From: Arachnopeziza araneosa
Taxonomy: Eukaryota; Ascomycota; Leotiomycetes; Helotiales; Arachnopezizaceae
NCBI GenBank assembly: GCA_003988855.1
Contig: QYAI01000001.1
Location: 310,001-374,000 of the forward strand
Length of the DNA stretch: 64,000 nt
Direction of reading: 5' to 3'
Under the pieces are notes generated by a model. That model saw only the letters and a program-made list of their open reading frames with translations. It did not search any database and was not told the DNA's origin. Made by a program: the position numbers and the translations under genes. Below are positions 1 through 10,798 of this stretch, in pieces. Every line of letters begins with the position of its first letter. Position 1 is the first letter of the stretch.

Positions 1-971
1 ACATTCGAACATGAAAATGAAGCTAAATCTTACATCGAATTGTTCACAAACAGATCATCCTTCCGAAGATTGCTTCTTGCTTGCGCTCTTCAGGCTTCAA
101 TTCAAATGACTGGCGTCTCGGCGATTCAATACTACAGTGTAAAGATTTACGGCCAAATCGGCATCAGTGGATCAGATGCACTAAAGTACCAAGCGATCAA
201 TAACATCATTGCTTTGGTTGGCGAGGCTTGCTGTGTCTTATTTGTCGACAAGCTGGGGAGAAGACGGCCTCTTATTGTTGGAAATCTTTTTAACATGGTG
301 AGCCTCTCTGTGACGTATCTCTAAGAATTGGAACTCACAAAATTTAGGTCTGCTTTCTCGTCGCCTGCATATTGATTGGTATTTTTCTCTTTCCTTTCTC
401 TCTCTTCATCTCGTGATTGAAATTTACCTAACTCCTCAAACAGCCAAGTTCCCCCCAGGATCATCTAATAACAATGCTGCCTCGTGGGGCTTTATTATCA
501 TGTACGTATTCCATTCACAGGTGTCAACATAGCTCATTATTTAGGACCTGGCTGTACAACTTTTCGTTCTCCGCTACTTGCGGTCCTCTATCCTGGGTCA
601 TCCCAGCTGAGATATTCGACACGCGCACTCGATCCAAAGGTGTTTCCATTGCAACGATGGTCTCCTTCGCCTTTAATACATTGATCGGGCAGGTGACAGG
701 TACAGCAATGACTAACATTGGATACCGATACTACTATCTCTTCATCATTTGCAACTTCACCAACGCGCTATTCTTCTATCTCTTCCTGCCCGAGACGAAG
801 AACCTACCTCTTGAGGAGATGAACTACTTGTTTACTAATGCGCCGTTCCTGGTTGCTGGTCATGATAAGAATGCTTACCGAGCTGGATATAGCGAGGATT
901 TGGAGAGGAGAGCTCTGGAAATTAGGGACAAAGAGGGGGTACAGGCTGACTACGAAGAGCATGCGGCATAA
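1..971 (+). CDS. MFS sugar transporter, 5'-truncated by the window edge
   Basis: C-terminal part of a major facilitator superfamily sugar transporter, which moves sugars across the plasma membrane. Exons 1-297, 348-378, 444-501 and 545-971 join in one frame with GT-AG introns of 42-65 nt; the frame is open from base 1, so the N-terminal half lies outside. Visible family marks are a DKLGRRRP loop between helices, the segment PLSWVIPAEIFDTRTRSKG, and the terminal PETKNLPLEEM motif of sugar porters. Several hydrophobic helices precede a charged cytoplasmic tail ending YEEHAA. The substrate cannot be told from this part. The next gene, an aldolase, is on the opposite strand and convergent, so they are not co-transcribed. 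Family call is firm; substrate is unknown. Confidence 0.9.
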
Positions 972-1023
972 GGCCATAGATGTTACAGAGTGAAAGTGGT
1001 GTTTCTGACCTTTTGTCATCCAG

Positions 1024-1071
1024 AATTACTGACAAAATTACTGACAAAATTACTGACAAAATTACTGACAA
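1024..1071. repeat. 12-bp tandem repeat, four perfect copies
   Basis: The unit AATTACTGACAA is repeated four times without a mismatch, followed by a partial copy. It lies about 50 bp past the transporter stop, probably in its 3' UTR, between two convergent genes. It looks like a minisatellite; no function is evident. Confidence 0.95.
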
Positions 1072-1151
1072 AATCACACGCGTGAGATGATGGGAAGAAA
1101 AGAATAATCAACTCTCTACGGATCTAGTCTATAAATAGACGAACATATCTT

Positions 1152-2191
1152 TTAAATGCTATTTTCCACTGCGGAGAGATCATCAATTGGAACTTTCCAT
1201 TTCTCCCACTCTCCATCTCCCATTCCACCCTGCAACGGTAATCTTGTACCATCTACATCCCCCATCCCTAACACTCGACTTACCGCTTCCTTGATCCCAA
1301 CGGTCCCAAACTTGACCACCAATTCCTCAGCCGCACTAATCTTATACTGCAGAAGCCTCCTCTCCTTTACTTCCTCATCCGTGGGTTGATTTTTGACCGA
1401 CAACGTATATAGCTTTACTACAGACTTGGGAAAGAAGCCTGCACATCCATCAATCGCACCTGAGAGTCCGAGAGAAAGTATAGGTAGCAATTGCTGGCCC
1501 AAGCCAGTGAACGAGTGAAATTTCTTATGGTCGATATTCGGGTTTGCGCCTATCTGGGCATGAACGGAGACGTCGCCGTGAGAAAGCTTGCAACCGACGA
1601 TATTTGGGTGTTTCGAGAGCTCAACGTAAGTGGATGGCCGCACAACCACGTTGTTGGATACACCTGGGTAATGATAACTGTCCAAGTCAGAACCTCACCA
1701 TGAACAGCCACTTGAGATTGGAACAGAGAGGAGCCTCACACCATGATGGGGATCGGACTCCGATCCGCAACGGCCCTAAACCATCTTATGATGCCGTCTT
1801 GGGTACTCGCGCCTGCAAAGTAGCCGGGCACGAGACACAACCCCCATTGGACACCCGCCTCCTTTGCGCTCGTCAACTGCTCCACCACCTCATCGATGTT
1901 CTGCACCGCCGTCCCGGCAATGAGGGGATACTCCTTGAAACCGGCCTCGTCGTACGCTTTCCGCACCGAGGAGAGGACGGAGAAGCGCTCCGCGTTGGTG
2001 AGATGGACGGCCTCGCCGGTGCTGCCCAGGACCACCAGGCCGGTTATGCCGCTGCGAGCGAGGTGCAGGGAGTGGGCGGCCTGGGTTGGCAGATCGAGCG
2101 GTGCGGCCGTGGTGTTGTAGGTCTGCGAGCGCTTGGAGACGAAGAAGGTTGGCACCGGGACGTAGATGCCGTTGGGAGGGGGGGCAGCCAT
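1152..2191 (-). CDS. DHDPS/N-acetylneuraminate lyase-family aldolase (HOGA-like)
   Basis: Class I aldolase of the dihydrodipicolinate synthase family, 325 aa, from exons 2191-1740 and 1677-1152. The intron 1739-1678 is supported because it rebuilds the conserved motif: exon 1 ends IPIMV and exon 2 opens YHYPG. Seen: the substrate-binding GSTGE loop at residues 56-60, the catalytic tyrosine Y154 in YHYP, and the Schiff-base lysine K181 in GCKLS. Fungi use mitochondrial lysine synthesis by alpha-aminoadipate, so a true lysine role is unlikely. Close fungal relatives are annotated as 4-hydroxy-2-oxoglutarate aldolase or 2-keto-3-deoxy sugar acid aldolases (as in galacturonate breakdown). The facing sugar transporter fits carbohydrate catabolism but does not prove it. 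ATG 2191 is in a MAAPPPNGIYVPVPTFF start typical of the family. Confidence 0.85.
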
Positions 2192-2541
2192 GGTAAAGCC
2201 AGTGCAAAATTAAGGTATTTAAGATATTAAATTTATACGTCAGCGAAGGAAGGATATATAATTGAAAGAGAGGAAGGGAAAAAAAGAAGATTGTGGTTTT
2301 GAAAGCAAGACATAAAGCCTCCGGATTTCGTGACTACCCCACCATGCATTACTCGTACCCCACCCCCATCTTTGCTTCATCCTCGCTGTATTTTGCACCG
2401 AGGATTTCAAAACAACCCCTGAGTAAGCGAGTCCTCCCAGTAGTAGCACTCGTCGTCTTCTACACAACTTTGAAATCGCTGGAGAGATATAAATAGCGAT
2501 ATACTAGCCAGGAGATATGTTATTTTTTGGTTATCAATATG
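2192..2541. other. Intergenic, two minus-strand genes
   Basis: 350 bp holding the promoter of the aldolase and the 3' end of the C2H2-like gene. AT-rich with a TATATAATT stretch near 2257. Nothing else seen. Confidence 0.6.
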
Positions 2542-3889
2542 TTAAGCCAGACTGGCTTCTTCCACGGTACTCAATCTCTTTGTTGCTGACGGAGCAGTCT
2601 CCTTGTGACCTCTTCCATGATCAGGTACGTCGAAGTCCCGCTTCCAATCCTCCATTGTCAATCCTTCTCTCGTAAAGTGAAGAGAGATGTGATCCACTCG
2701 CTCCTGCCACCTTTGTAAAGTTCCTCCACAAAATCCACAGCGCCATCTCCTCTGAGACTCGCTGCTCCAATATTTCGGGAAGCTATCGAGTCCTAATCCA
2801 TGTCGTTCTCTCAAGTGCTCTAAGAGAAGCTCTGCCTTGTCCGTTTGATAACGCTCAATACTCAACGAGGCTTTTCCGAAGCATGTTAGGGAGTCGTGAA
2901 AGTAGGCGAGATGATCAAAATCCATCACCGAGACGCAGAGTTTTCCCGGGCAAGGAGAGCTCTCGAGATCCTCAGATGCATGCAAGAGACATTTGTAATT
3001 TGTTGGCAATTCGTGCTCGTGCTCATGCCGAATCCAGTGGGACTTGCGTTTGAATGCCAAGTCCTTGCAACCGTATGTGCAGAAATGTTGATTGGTGATC
3101 AAAGCAATGCGATAGTCTTCTGTGACCTGGCTTGTTGGTGACCACAGCGACGAGTGACTTGAATCTTTCGAAGATATGCTTCCTCTCTTGAATCTACTCC
3201 TCTTGGAAATTGAGCGAATGGATGTACGGCAGGAGGAGCTGGATCGAAGAGATGATCGATAACTTGAGGATGGCTTTAAAGACGCTATATGTTCAGCTGA
3301 TCTTCGAGTGGAAAGCTCAAGTTTAAGATAGATTTTATGTCCATTCAATGAACGGGAATGATACCCTTCGTTGTCTGAGCTATCTGCGCATAAATTAGAA
3401 CAAAGATGCTCATAAAGAAGTGGGAAATATACAGTTAGAAATAGTGTGCTGATCGGCATGTTTAGAGGATAAATCAACGTAAGAAATATCATCCAGGCTT
3501 GCTGACCGAAGCAAGGGATGGACGTCTTTGAAAACTGTCGTGCGTGGGGCTTTCGGTATCGAATGAGCCTCATTCTCGGTGCAGGTGTCAGAAATTTTGG
3601 ATAGTTCAAGAGGGTTCGCCTTTTCGTGATAGTCAAGTTGCTGGTCATGAATTTCACCAGGTCCAATAATGTCCTGGGAGGTATGCTCTGGGAATCCGAG
3701 TGTTCTATCATTGAATAGGATATCAGATTTTGCATCCATGAAGACGCTTTTATCATCTACACTGAAGTTCAGAATAGGTAGATAGTTTATGGTCGGTTTG
3801 ACCATTGGATTTGAAGTCGGACCATCAATTTCTCTATGAGCTGGGAGCTGAGAAGATTTTCTGCTCGAGTGCGAGGGTAACTGCCCCAT
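2542..3889 (-). CDS. Fungal C2H2-like zinc-finger protein, 5' end uncertain
   Basis: Two exons, 3889-3433 and 3383-2542, joined by a 49-nt intron (donor GTATAT, acceptor GCGCAG) that keeps the frame (SN-Y-SSDNEGYH). The product is about 432 aa. The N-terminal half is low-complexity, rich in Ser and charged residues. The C-terminal half has Cys/His pairs resembling the degenerate C2H2 modules common in Pezizomycotina: CTYGCKD with HWIRHEHEH, CLLHASED with CPGKLC, a FHD/LREHRH-like block, and CGFCGG with HISLHF. Such proteins are often nuclear or of unknown role. Further 5' exons may exist: open, protein-like frames continue upstream at 3834-4333 on the same strand, but I could not join them with certainty. 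ATG 3889 is therefore provisional. Function unknown. Confidence 0.65.
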
Positions 3890-5386
3890 TAGAATATATT
3901 TGATCCTGTTGTAGATCTGAAATGCTTTTGTCTAAAAAGTCGAAAAGTGGACTCGAGCCCCCATGTATCACTAAGTAGGGTACGAACTGAAGAAGTTCAA
4001 AAAGAGATACAAAAAGAGGCTGCTGGGCAAGGTTTCCTCGGGGAGGACGGCATCTAAGATAGATCTGAACCAAGCTTATTCAAACGGTGTGTCACATAAT
4101 CTGGGGAATCCTACTTCCATAGCTGGTTGCGATGAACAGCCAGGGAAGAGGTGGACAGTGTAACATGATGATGGGGATATCATTGGATCATCGGAGCCGG
4201 CACTCAGACTTCCTAGGTTGAAAGACGGCCGGGACCATTGGCAGTGTAGGGAACTCTCCCCAGCGACCTGGAATTCTCCACCGAATAGCTGACCCAAGTC
4301 TGGGTTATGGGGGAAGTAGATCGCACTGTGCATGAGAAACAGCAGGAGAGCTTCGACAGATCTCTCACCTAGTCGATTTTCGAGACCATGACTGCCTCAA
4401 CAAGTGCGGTTTTAGATCTCTAAGAAAGTGGCAGACAGCCTGGTGAGAGGTTCCGCTGAGCCGTTCGAACTCGGCGCATGAAAAACTCCATACCCGGTCG
4501 TTCTGATAGCTATACGATGCTTAAGAGACTGTAGTATATTTACGTGGCCAAGAAGTTAGCATCGGGAGGTGCAATACCCATTCGGTGAATTTTAGGCTAC
4601 GAACTCGGTGTTGCACCTCTCCTGTTTTGGCTGATAATAGCCGTAACTGGTAACAGATGGGTAATGCGTTTGTGTTTGGAGGTAGAATTCTAGAAAAGTG
4701 AGAAGTCGGTGAAGAAATTGAAAAAGACCTAGTATGTCCTGAGTAATTCGCCTTCAGACTGAAGAGACTCTGGTATTGTTGATGATCGCAAATTCATTTC
4801 GGTGCTTTGGACTTGAGAAACCAACAGGTAGCTGATATATATCGAGCGAAAGGCCAGTCTGATTTAGATTGTCTACATTCTCTATTCCGGACTATCCTTT
4901 GAATCCCATTTCGTTGGAGTAGATGTCGCTGGCGAATACTGAAAAGCTAGACTACTTTTCACTATGGGTGTCGATGGGTTGGCCTTGCGGAGATGCTAGT
5001 AAATCTAAAAATAGCAGCTGGAGGAGCAGACGAACTCCCACAACCAGCGCAATTGAAGTGTCTCCTTCTCCAGAAACTCGAAATGACCTTCCTCATGTGG
5101 AAAGATGCTTCTAGAATTTGTACAAGTGAGGCTCGGCGGATGGTTGCTTTGAAATTCATGCTCGTGCAGTCAATCGGGGGATTGTTTTCCCTTTCTCTCG
5201 CTTGTGTGAGCAAAAGTCTCCGACGTCTGTTTATATGGCTGCAACGGCCCTCAAGCTCATGTTTCTGCTGAATCACACTTGCCAATTGAATTTGAGTTCT
5301 GAATCACTCTTCTCCATTCTTCCACCACTCTTTCAGATCAGAGACCCCCGAAAACACGTCGTGATACCGGCCCACCCTCATCCACA
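3890..5386. other. Intergenic, with possible 5' exons of the C2H2-like gene
   Basis: About 1.5 kb. The part 3890-4333 keeps an open minus-strand frame of 85 codons (4333-4076) that could be an upstream exon of the zinc-finger gene. The rest, 4340-5386, shows only short unsupported frames and should hold the dehydrogenase promoter. Confidence 0.45.
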
Positions 5387-6568
5387 ATGTTGAGTCTCCT
5401 CTACAACAACAAGTTTGGCCTCCCCTCACTCCCGCCCCCCGGCACCTTCAAGGGACAAACCATCCTCATCACTGGCGCCACCGGTGGGCTGGGCTTAGCT
5501 ACCGCAGCGCATTTCGTGAATCTGGGCGCCGCCACTGTGATCATCACAGCGCGGTCACCGTCTAAAGGACTCGCCGCCAAAGCTGCTATCATAGCCCAGA
5601 CATCCTGTGCAGAGGATGTAATCCAAGTGATGGAGCTAGATATGTCCACTTTTGCGTCAACGAAAGCATTTGCGGAAAAGGTTCCGAAAGAGGTGAAGAG
5701 CGTGAACTACGTACTGCTGAATGCGGGAGTATTAAACACTGGGTTTGTAATGGGCAAGGAGGGGTACGAGGAGACAGTGCAGGTCAATGCTTTGAGCACG
5801 GCGCTCTTGGGGATTTTGTTGCTGCCGTGGCTGAAGGAAGCGGGAAAGGGGAAAGCGCATTTGGGGGTTGTGACGAGTGGATTACATCGAAGTTCGTTTA
5901 CTCTTTACGGGCGAAAAGAAGGTCAAGAATGCTAATGAGCTCTGCTGAAGGTGTGATCATTGACGAAGACAAATGGCCGCAAAAAGACATCTTCCAGTTC
6001 TTCAGCAAGGCAGAAAACTGGCCGGCGAAGGGAATGTATGCTACGAGTAAGTTATTGGTGCAGTATGCAGTGAACGAATTGGCGAAACTGGCAGTCGGGC
6101 CTGATGGAGTGTAAGTCCTCCGCGCGATAAACCTTGGTTGCTCATCACTAATTCTAGTAGTCCTCAAGTGATAGTCAATGGCGTTTGTCCTGGAATGGTG
6201 AAATCTGATCTTGGCCGTGCTTACAAGACCAATTTCTTCATGTCTTTCCTGGTTGATACCTTCATGAATGTTGCTGCGAAATCGACAGAAGGTGGCGCGA
6301 GATCGCTGGTTTTATCTGCATTGACCACCCCCGAGGAAAACGGGAATCATTTTACCAATTATCAGACTGACGAGGAGTACAGAGTGTGAGTATCCGAGTC
6401 AAGAGAAACATGCTTAGACTGCTGCTAACTACTTTCAAAAGGGAGGTACAGAAAAACATATTGGGAACGGAGGGCCAGAAAATGCAGGCCGAGGTGTGGA
6501 AGGAGACCCTGGAGATCCTTCAAGCACAGGTGCCTGAAGTGAAGGATATCGTAGGGTCAAAAGCATAG
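5387..6568 (+). CDS. Short-chain dehydrogenase/reductase (classical SDR)
   Basis: NAD(P)-dependent oxidoreductase of 339 aa from exons 5387-5891, 5951-6110, 6158-6385 and 6442-6568. The first intron is set by a CTAAT branch site and restores the family sequence HRSVIIDEDKW across the join. Seen: the cofactor motif TGATGGLG at residues 29-36, the NAG motif (LLNAGV), and the catalytic tetrad element YATSK with Y198 and K202. It has the length of fungal RDH/WW-oxidoreductase-like SDRs rather than the 250-aa classical size. It ends with a helical tail of about 40 residues. The neighbour ATE1 is convergent, 130 bp downstream. The substrate cannot be inferred; many relatives act on retinoid-like, polyketide or steroid ketones. 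Confidence 0.9.
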
Positions 6569-6698
6569 GAGGTCAATAACGTTACGTCTCATCTTCTGGA
6601 GGTCTTGCTCATGTCCCTTACTAATGCCAGTCCACATTGTTGTATTTGGATAGCCTTGTAAATACTAAAACTGTCTTTGTCCCAGCTGTACCGGAATT

Positions 6699-8162
6699 TT
6701 ACGACAATTTTACAATCATATTTACAGCAATTGCTGGTCCCACGACCGCCACCAATTCACCAATGCACCTCTTCAGTGATCTAGAACCTCCCATGTCATC
6801 TTTATCCCAGCCGAGGAGATTGCCTGTTGCTGCTGAGAGATTGCCAGCTTCAATCTGGATGTTGTCAAGATCAGCTTCATGGAGCAGCTGATCTTTCGTC
6901 AGAACACCTGGCATCGACCGGTCATAGACTGCAATGCTATTGATATCAACTAGTGTTATATCCTCGTCGGAATCATCTCTGTCGTCCTCTGGCTCATCTT
7001 CCGTTTCTAGAGGTTCTGCCGATTCATCTACAGGTGTTGGCTTCGGTAAAACCCCTTCGCCTTTTCCCTCTTTGGACAAACTGACGTACTTATATTTCTT
7101 ATCGTCCAACATCTTTTTGAAGCCATCATCGAAGAGGTCCCAGGAATATGACTCCGGGTCCAAGATGTACTGTGGATGGTAGTCGCCCTTGTACCTCATC
7201 TTGGGGCAACTATGGATGTAGAACCCAGCATACCAGTATTTGTATCCTAGTTCCCGTGCCAATGCAATTTCCCGCATTGCACTGAGCTTCCCAAAGCTGA
7301 ACTGGTGCACAGATTCGTGGTACATGAAATAGACAGCGCTGACACAGTGTGGTAGAAGATCGATCACTCCAATGGCTACCAGTTCTCCATCAAGCCGATA
7401 ACATTGGTGATATGAGCCGTACTGCATTGGACTATGGTCCGTTTCATCACTCCTTTCAATAGGAGACTTACAGAGGAACGATTTGAACCCGTGCCTTGTA
7501 ATGCGGTGCGGAGGTTCGTGGTGAACAAGTCTCTGGTAATTTTCAAACAGAGCGTACTTCTCCTCTGTAAACTCATTTGGTTCGATAGTAACCACAAAAG
7601 AATGTGCCGGCTCGGGTGGGGTTTGTAGTTTACTTTTCTCGCTTTCGTGGATGCGTTGCACCAAATCGAAGTCTGCATTCCGTTTCTTGGTTTGCTCGCG
7701 CGACCTGGGATATAATCGAGCTGCCTCTTTCAAGTAAGAGTCTCCAAGAACATACTTGTTGAATCGATTCAGCGTTTGACGTTGGTCTTTACTGGCCTTG
7801 AAAGAGGAAGAGTCGAGCCGGATCGTATATTGAGGACAGCATGATGCGCGTAAGTCCGGTTTGTAGAGTGTGTTCCCAGAGCGCCTCCATCCCCGATCGA
7901 TAAGATCTTGATAAAATTCAGGTGTCAATGAAATTGCAGCTGCGTAGTAAGAAAAACCTGCAAGAGCGAAAAAGTAAACATCTGCTCAGCTCACAGTGAA
8001 AAATTTCAAGGCAGTTGACGCTGAAAATGAGAGGGTGAAGAAAAGGTTTTCGGACAGACAGCCTGGTCAGTGGAAACCATGGGGGAGGGTTTACGTTTTG
8101 GAGACTGACTTGCTGATTTACTGCCGCAATACCCGCATTTGCTATTGTCATATCCTAATACG
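6699..8162 (-). CDS. ATE1: Arginyl-tRNA--protein transferase (ATE1)
   Basis: Adds Arg from Arg-tRNA to N-terminal Asp/Glu of proteins, marking them for the N-degron pathway. Main exon 7957-6699. A short upstream exon ends at 8122, where TGCGGCA/GTAAAT splices to TTGCAG/GTTTTT, giving CGYCG-SFSYYAAAISLTPEFY. The paired Cys (CGYC) binds metal in this family. Further marks are LIDRGWRRSG, the central RHGFKSF-like block, and the C-terminal GYYIHSCPKMRYK-like region (here AGFYIHSCPKMRYKGDY) of the ATE_C domain. The tail is unusually acidic (about residues 300-350). The true start was not found: the frame LGYDNSKCGYCG runs up to about 8162 but has no in-frame ATG before a stop, so a small 5' exon must be missing from this model. 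Confidence 0.88.
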
Positions 8163-8312
8163 CTGTTAGTTTTATCAAATGGTCATGGAGGAAGTAGGAT
8201 CCCCAAGGAGTATTGTGTTCTTAGCGCGGGGGCGTAGAGCAAACGGCCGATTTGGGGTTTAAATCACTAAATCATCCCGAATTCTTGTACGACGCTTGAT
8301 ATGCTGCTAGCC

Positions 8313-8328
8313 AAAAAAAAAAAAAAAA
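8313..8328. repeat. Poly(A) run, 16 nt
   Basis: Sixteen consecutive A on the plus strand. It is followed at 8337-8356 by a small inverted repeat, GTTTGAC / GTCAAAC with a 6-nt loop. Confidence 0.95.
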
Positions 8329-9237
8329 GACTCTTAGTTTGACCTGTTAGTCAAACAGAAGATAGAAGCTAATCCGTCATCAAAACACGGAAAGTTTTCG
8401 GGAGTCGTTCTGCAGGAGCAGCGTTCTCTCCTGCTCTCTCGCTTAGGCACGAGGTCGTAGATGAGGCAAGCCGGCTTCTTTGCATGACAAGACGAATAGG
8501 AAGTATAAGAAGCATGATTCAACAGTTCCAAAGTGATGTACTTATGCCCAACCTCAGTGAGTGACATGAAGAAGAATGCCAGAGAGTGGGATGCACCGGA
8601 AAACGTGGGCGCGGATAAAAAGGGAAAGCGCAGAGAAAACGCAGAAGCCTGTACAACTGTTCTGGAAGGTTTGAAACAACCAGGACGAGCCGATGGACCA
8701 CGGGGAGGAATAATTGGAGAACGAATGACGCAGGCTGAGAGGTGAATTTAGGGTTCCCAGGCACTCACCAATAGGCATAACGCGCGAACGGGACTGCATC
8801 GCTGGTCTGCGTGGGACTTGGTGGTGCAGAGTGCAGAGTGCAGATTCTGCGGCAGGGTGAGGGGAGGGGGCTCCCAGTGGGTCGGAAGGCGAAGCGGCGA
8901 CTTCTGCGGGTTGTGGGCGGTGTCAGCTTTCGGCGACACGAGATTTGGAGAGTGTGCTGAGGTGAGAGGGTGGCTCAGGTGGTAGGGAGCAAGCAGGGCC
9001 TGAATAGAGGCGTGCGCGACTCGAGCGGTCAGGCAACGCCGTGTGCCAAACGATCTGCGGCAACGCTGTATGACCGACAGCTGCTTGTTTGCGTGCGGGG
9101 AGGAGTGATGGATGAAGAATGGGCGTTGGGCTTCGGAGGTTTGGTACTGTGTTGTGCTGGCTCTGGGTGTAGCTCGCTCAATCGTTTGTCAAGGCAGAGG
9201 TAGGGCAGTGTGTAGCTCTCGCTCTGGATATGGAAGT

Positions 9238-9264
9238 TGCTGCTGCTGCTGCTGCTGCTGCTGC
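9238..9264. repeat. TGC trinucleotide microsatellite, nine units
   Basis: Nine perfect TGC units in the region upstream of the Nudix gene. In translation it makes runs of Cys or Ala that inflate spurious open frames on both strands. Confidence 0.95.
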
Positions 9265-10213
9265 TTCTGCCTCTACCTCTTGAAGCAGGCTGGTGGGGAG
9301 CGATCTTGTTGTGTCGAGGCCCGGACGAGTAAGGAGCCAGAAGAGGGCGAGAAGAGAGGAGGACTGGAAGGGAGAGCAGCGCGCGCTGAGAAGAGAATCA
9401 AGTGCAGAGCACCCCACGCAGCAAGGGCAAGGCATCGCGGGGCTTCGGGCCACCAGGTCAACAGATGATGGCGAGGCCATGGTCATGGCCTTCAGAGGAC
9501 AAAGAGAGTCATCATGGCGCTTCGTCTTCAGGCACAGGCAGGAATGCTTTCTTTCCAGCGCTCTCGTAGCCAAAAGTCCACTCTGCGGTGGAAATGATGG
9601 GTTACGGCGGTAGCTACCTTAAGGTTAGCAACGCAACGTCTATACTTGCCTACTCGCGGCTAGTGGCAAAGAGCCCAAGAGGCCTTGCTTGCATAACGCA
9701 CTTTTATCCTCCCGCAAAAGCTCCTCAAGGTACTCTCCCTCATATGCCGGCGAGACCAGGGGGACGATGGAGAGGGAGGGAGGGAGGTCTGTAGGTAAGA
9801 AGCTCGACGCCCTGTTCAGTCTGCCCTGCTCCTCTCCTGCCTACTGGTCCCTTGATATCGATATCACTCGCCGGCCCGCCCATCTGGTGGTCCTGCTTCT
9901 TTGCTGCCATAAACTGACCATAACCCCCCCCCCCAGCCTGTCGTCACCTTTTGCTTCCTGTCCCACTGTTACCTCCTCGTCCTCATATTCGAGCCGGCCA
10001 GAGAAAAAAAAAAGCTTGACACTAGATCAGTTGTCTGTCCACTGTCACTGCGTTGCTACCACCGTCACCCACCCCACCAAGAATGACCGCTTCCGAGCTT
10101 TAAAGCGACTACGTCCCAGCCGAACTTCCAACAAAAGAAGTGCCCCTATTTCCCCCCATTGAGCCCGCTCATTGAGTGTTTGCACACCCCACAGGTGAAG
10201 CATCGCCTTCGCT

Positions 10214-10798
10214 ATGGCGGCGAGTCGCTCCATGGAATCACGAACGGGTAGGAAGAACCAACGTAAGTCCCCAAGAAAAAAAATCAGGGTGAAGGGGAAG
10301 TTTGCACGTGGGGCAGACTTTTTTTTGTGAACCCAGCAATTCTTGGCTTGAGCTCACCACTTCTTGCTTCCAGGGTACGGCGAAAGCGGAGAACGATTGG
10401 TCGCAGGTGTCGTTCCTCTCAATGTCGAGAAAACACATGTTTTGCTCATCCAGTCCACCCGACGAGCTGGTTGGGTGCTGCCCAAAGGAGGGTGGGAAAC
10501 TGACGAATCCTGCACTGAAGCTGCCCAGCGCGAGGCTTGGGAAGAAGCCGGCATCGTGTGCAACGTCGACTATGATCTTGGCCAGATCAAGGAGACCAGA
10601 CCTCCGAAACATATGACGAAAGAAGCTCCCAAGGCTCTCTACCAATTCTACGAAGTTACCGTCACACGCGAGGAAGCAGACTGGCCCGAGAGGCAGAAGA
10701 GAAACCGGCAGTGGGCGAATTACACTGAAGCTTCGGAAGCTTTGAAGGCTCGTCCTGAGTTGCTCGAAGCTCTCAACCGGTCAACTATCAGAAGGTAG
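10214..10798 (+). CDS. DDP1: Nudix hydrolase, diphosphoinositol polyphosphate phosphohydrolase type
   Basis: Hydrolyses the diphosphate of inositol pyrophosphates and, in this family, diadenosine polyphosphates. 157 aa from exons 10214-10262 and 10374-10798; the 111-nt intron joins NQ-R-YGESGERLVAG. The full Nudix box is present, from GGWETDESCTEAAQ to REAWEEAGI, matching GX5EX7REUXEEXGU. The preceding RAGWVLPKGG and the leading GERLVAGVVPL are typical of the DDP1/Aps1 branch. Length fits the family. The start ATG 10214 is the first of two in-frame ATGs (the second 6 codons on). Expected in cytosol and nucleus, acting in phosphate and stress signalling. Alternative: another small Nudix enzyme, less likely given the flanking sequence. 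Confidence 0.92.

Larger units (their letters stand above)
8163..10213. other. Divergent intergenic region, 2 kb
   Basis: Lies between ATE1 (minus) and the Nudix gene (plus). It holds a 16-A run, a TGC microsatellite and pyrimidine-rich stretches close to the Nudix start. The open frames here are repeat-driven, on both strands, and show no family features. It probably holds the missing first exon of ATE1 and a long Nudix leader. Confidence 0.6.

Noticed and set aside
1544..2230. Plus-strand frame of 228 codons
   Set aside because: Antisense shadow of the DHDPS-family aldolase, which has catalytic motifs on the minus strand.
4441..4490. GTTCGAA sequence resembling a tRNA B box
   Set aside because: No matching A box, acceptor stem or T stem nearby. 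No tRNA was found elsewhere in the window either.
9112..9573. Frames of 118-131 codons on both strands
   Set aside because: Driven by the TGC microsatellite, which is open in several frames; Cys or Ala runs only.
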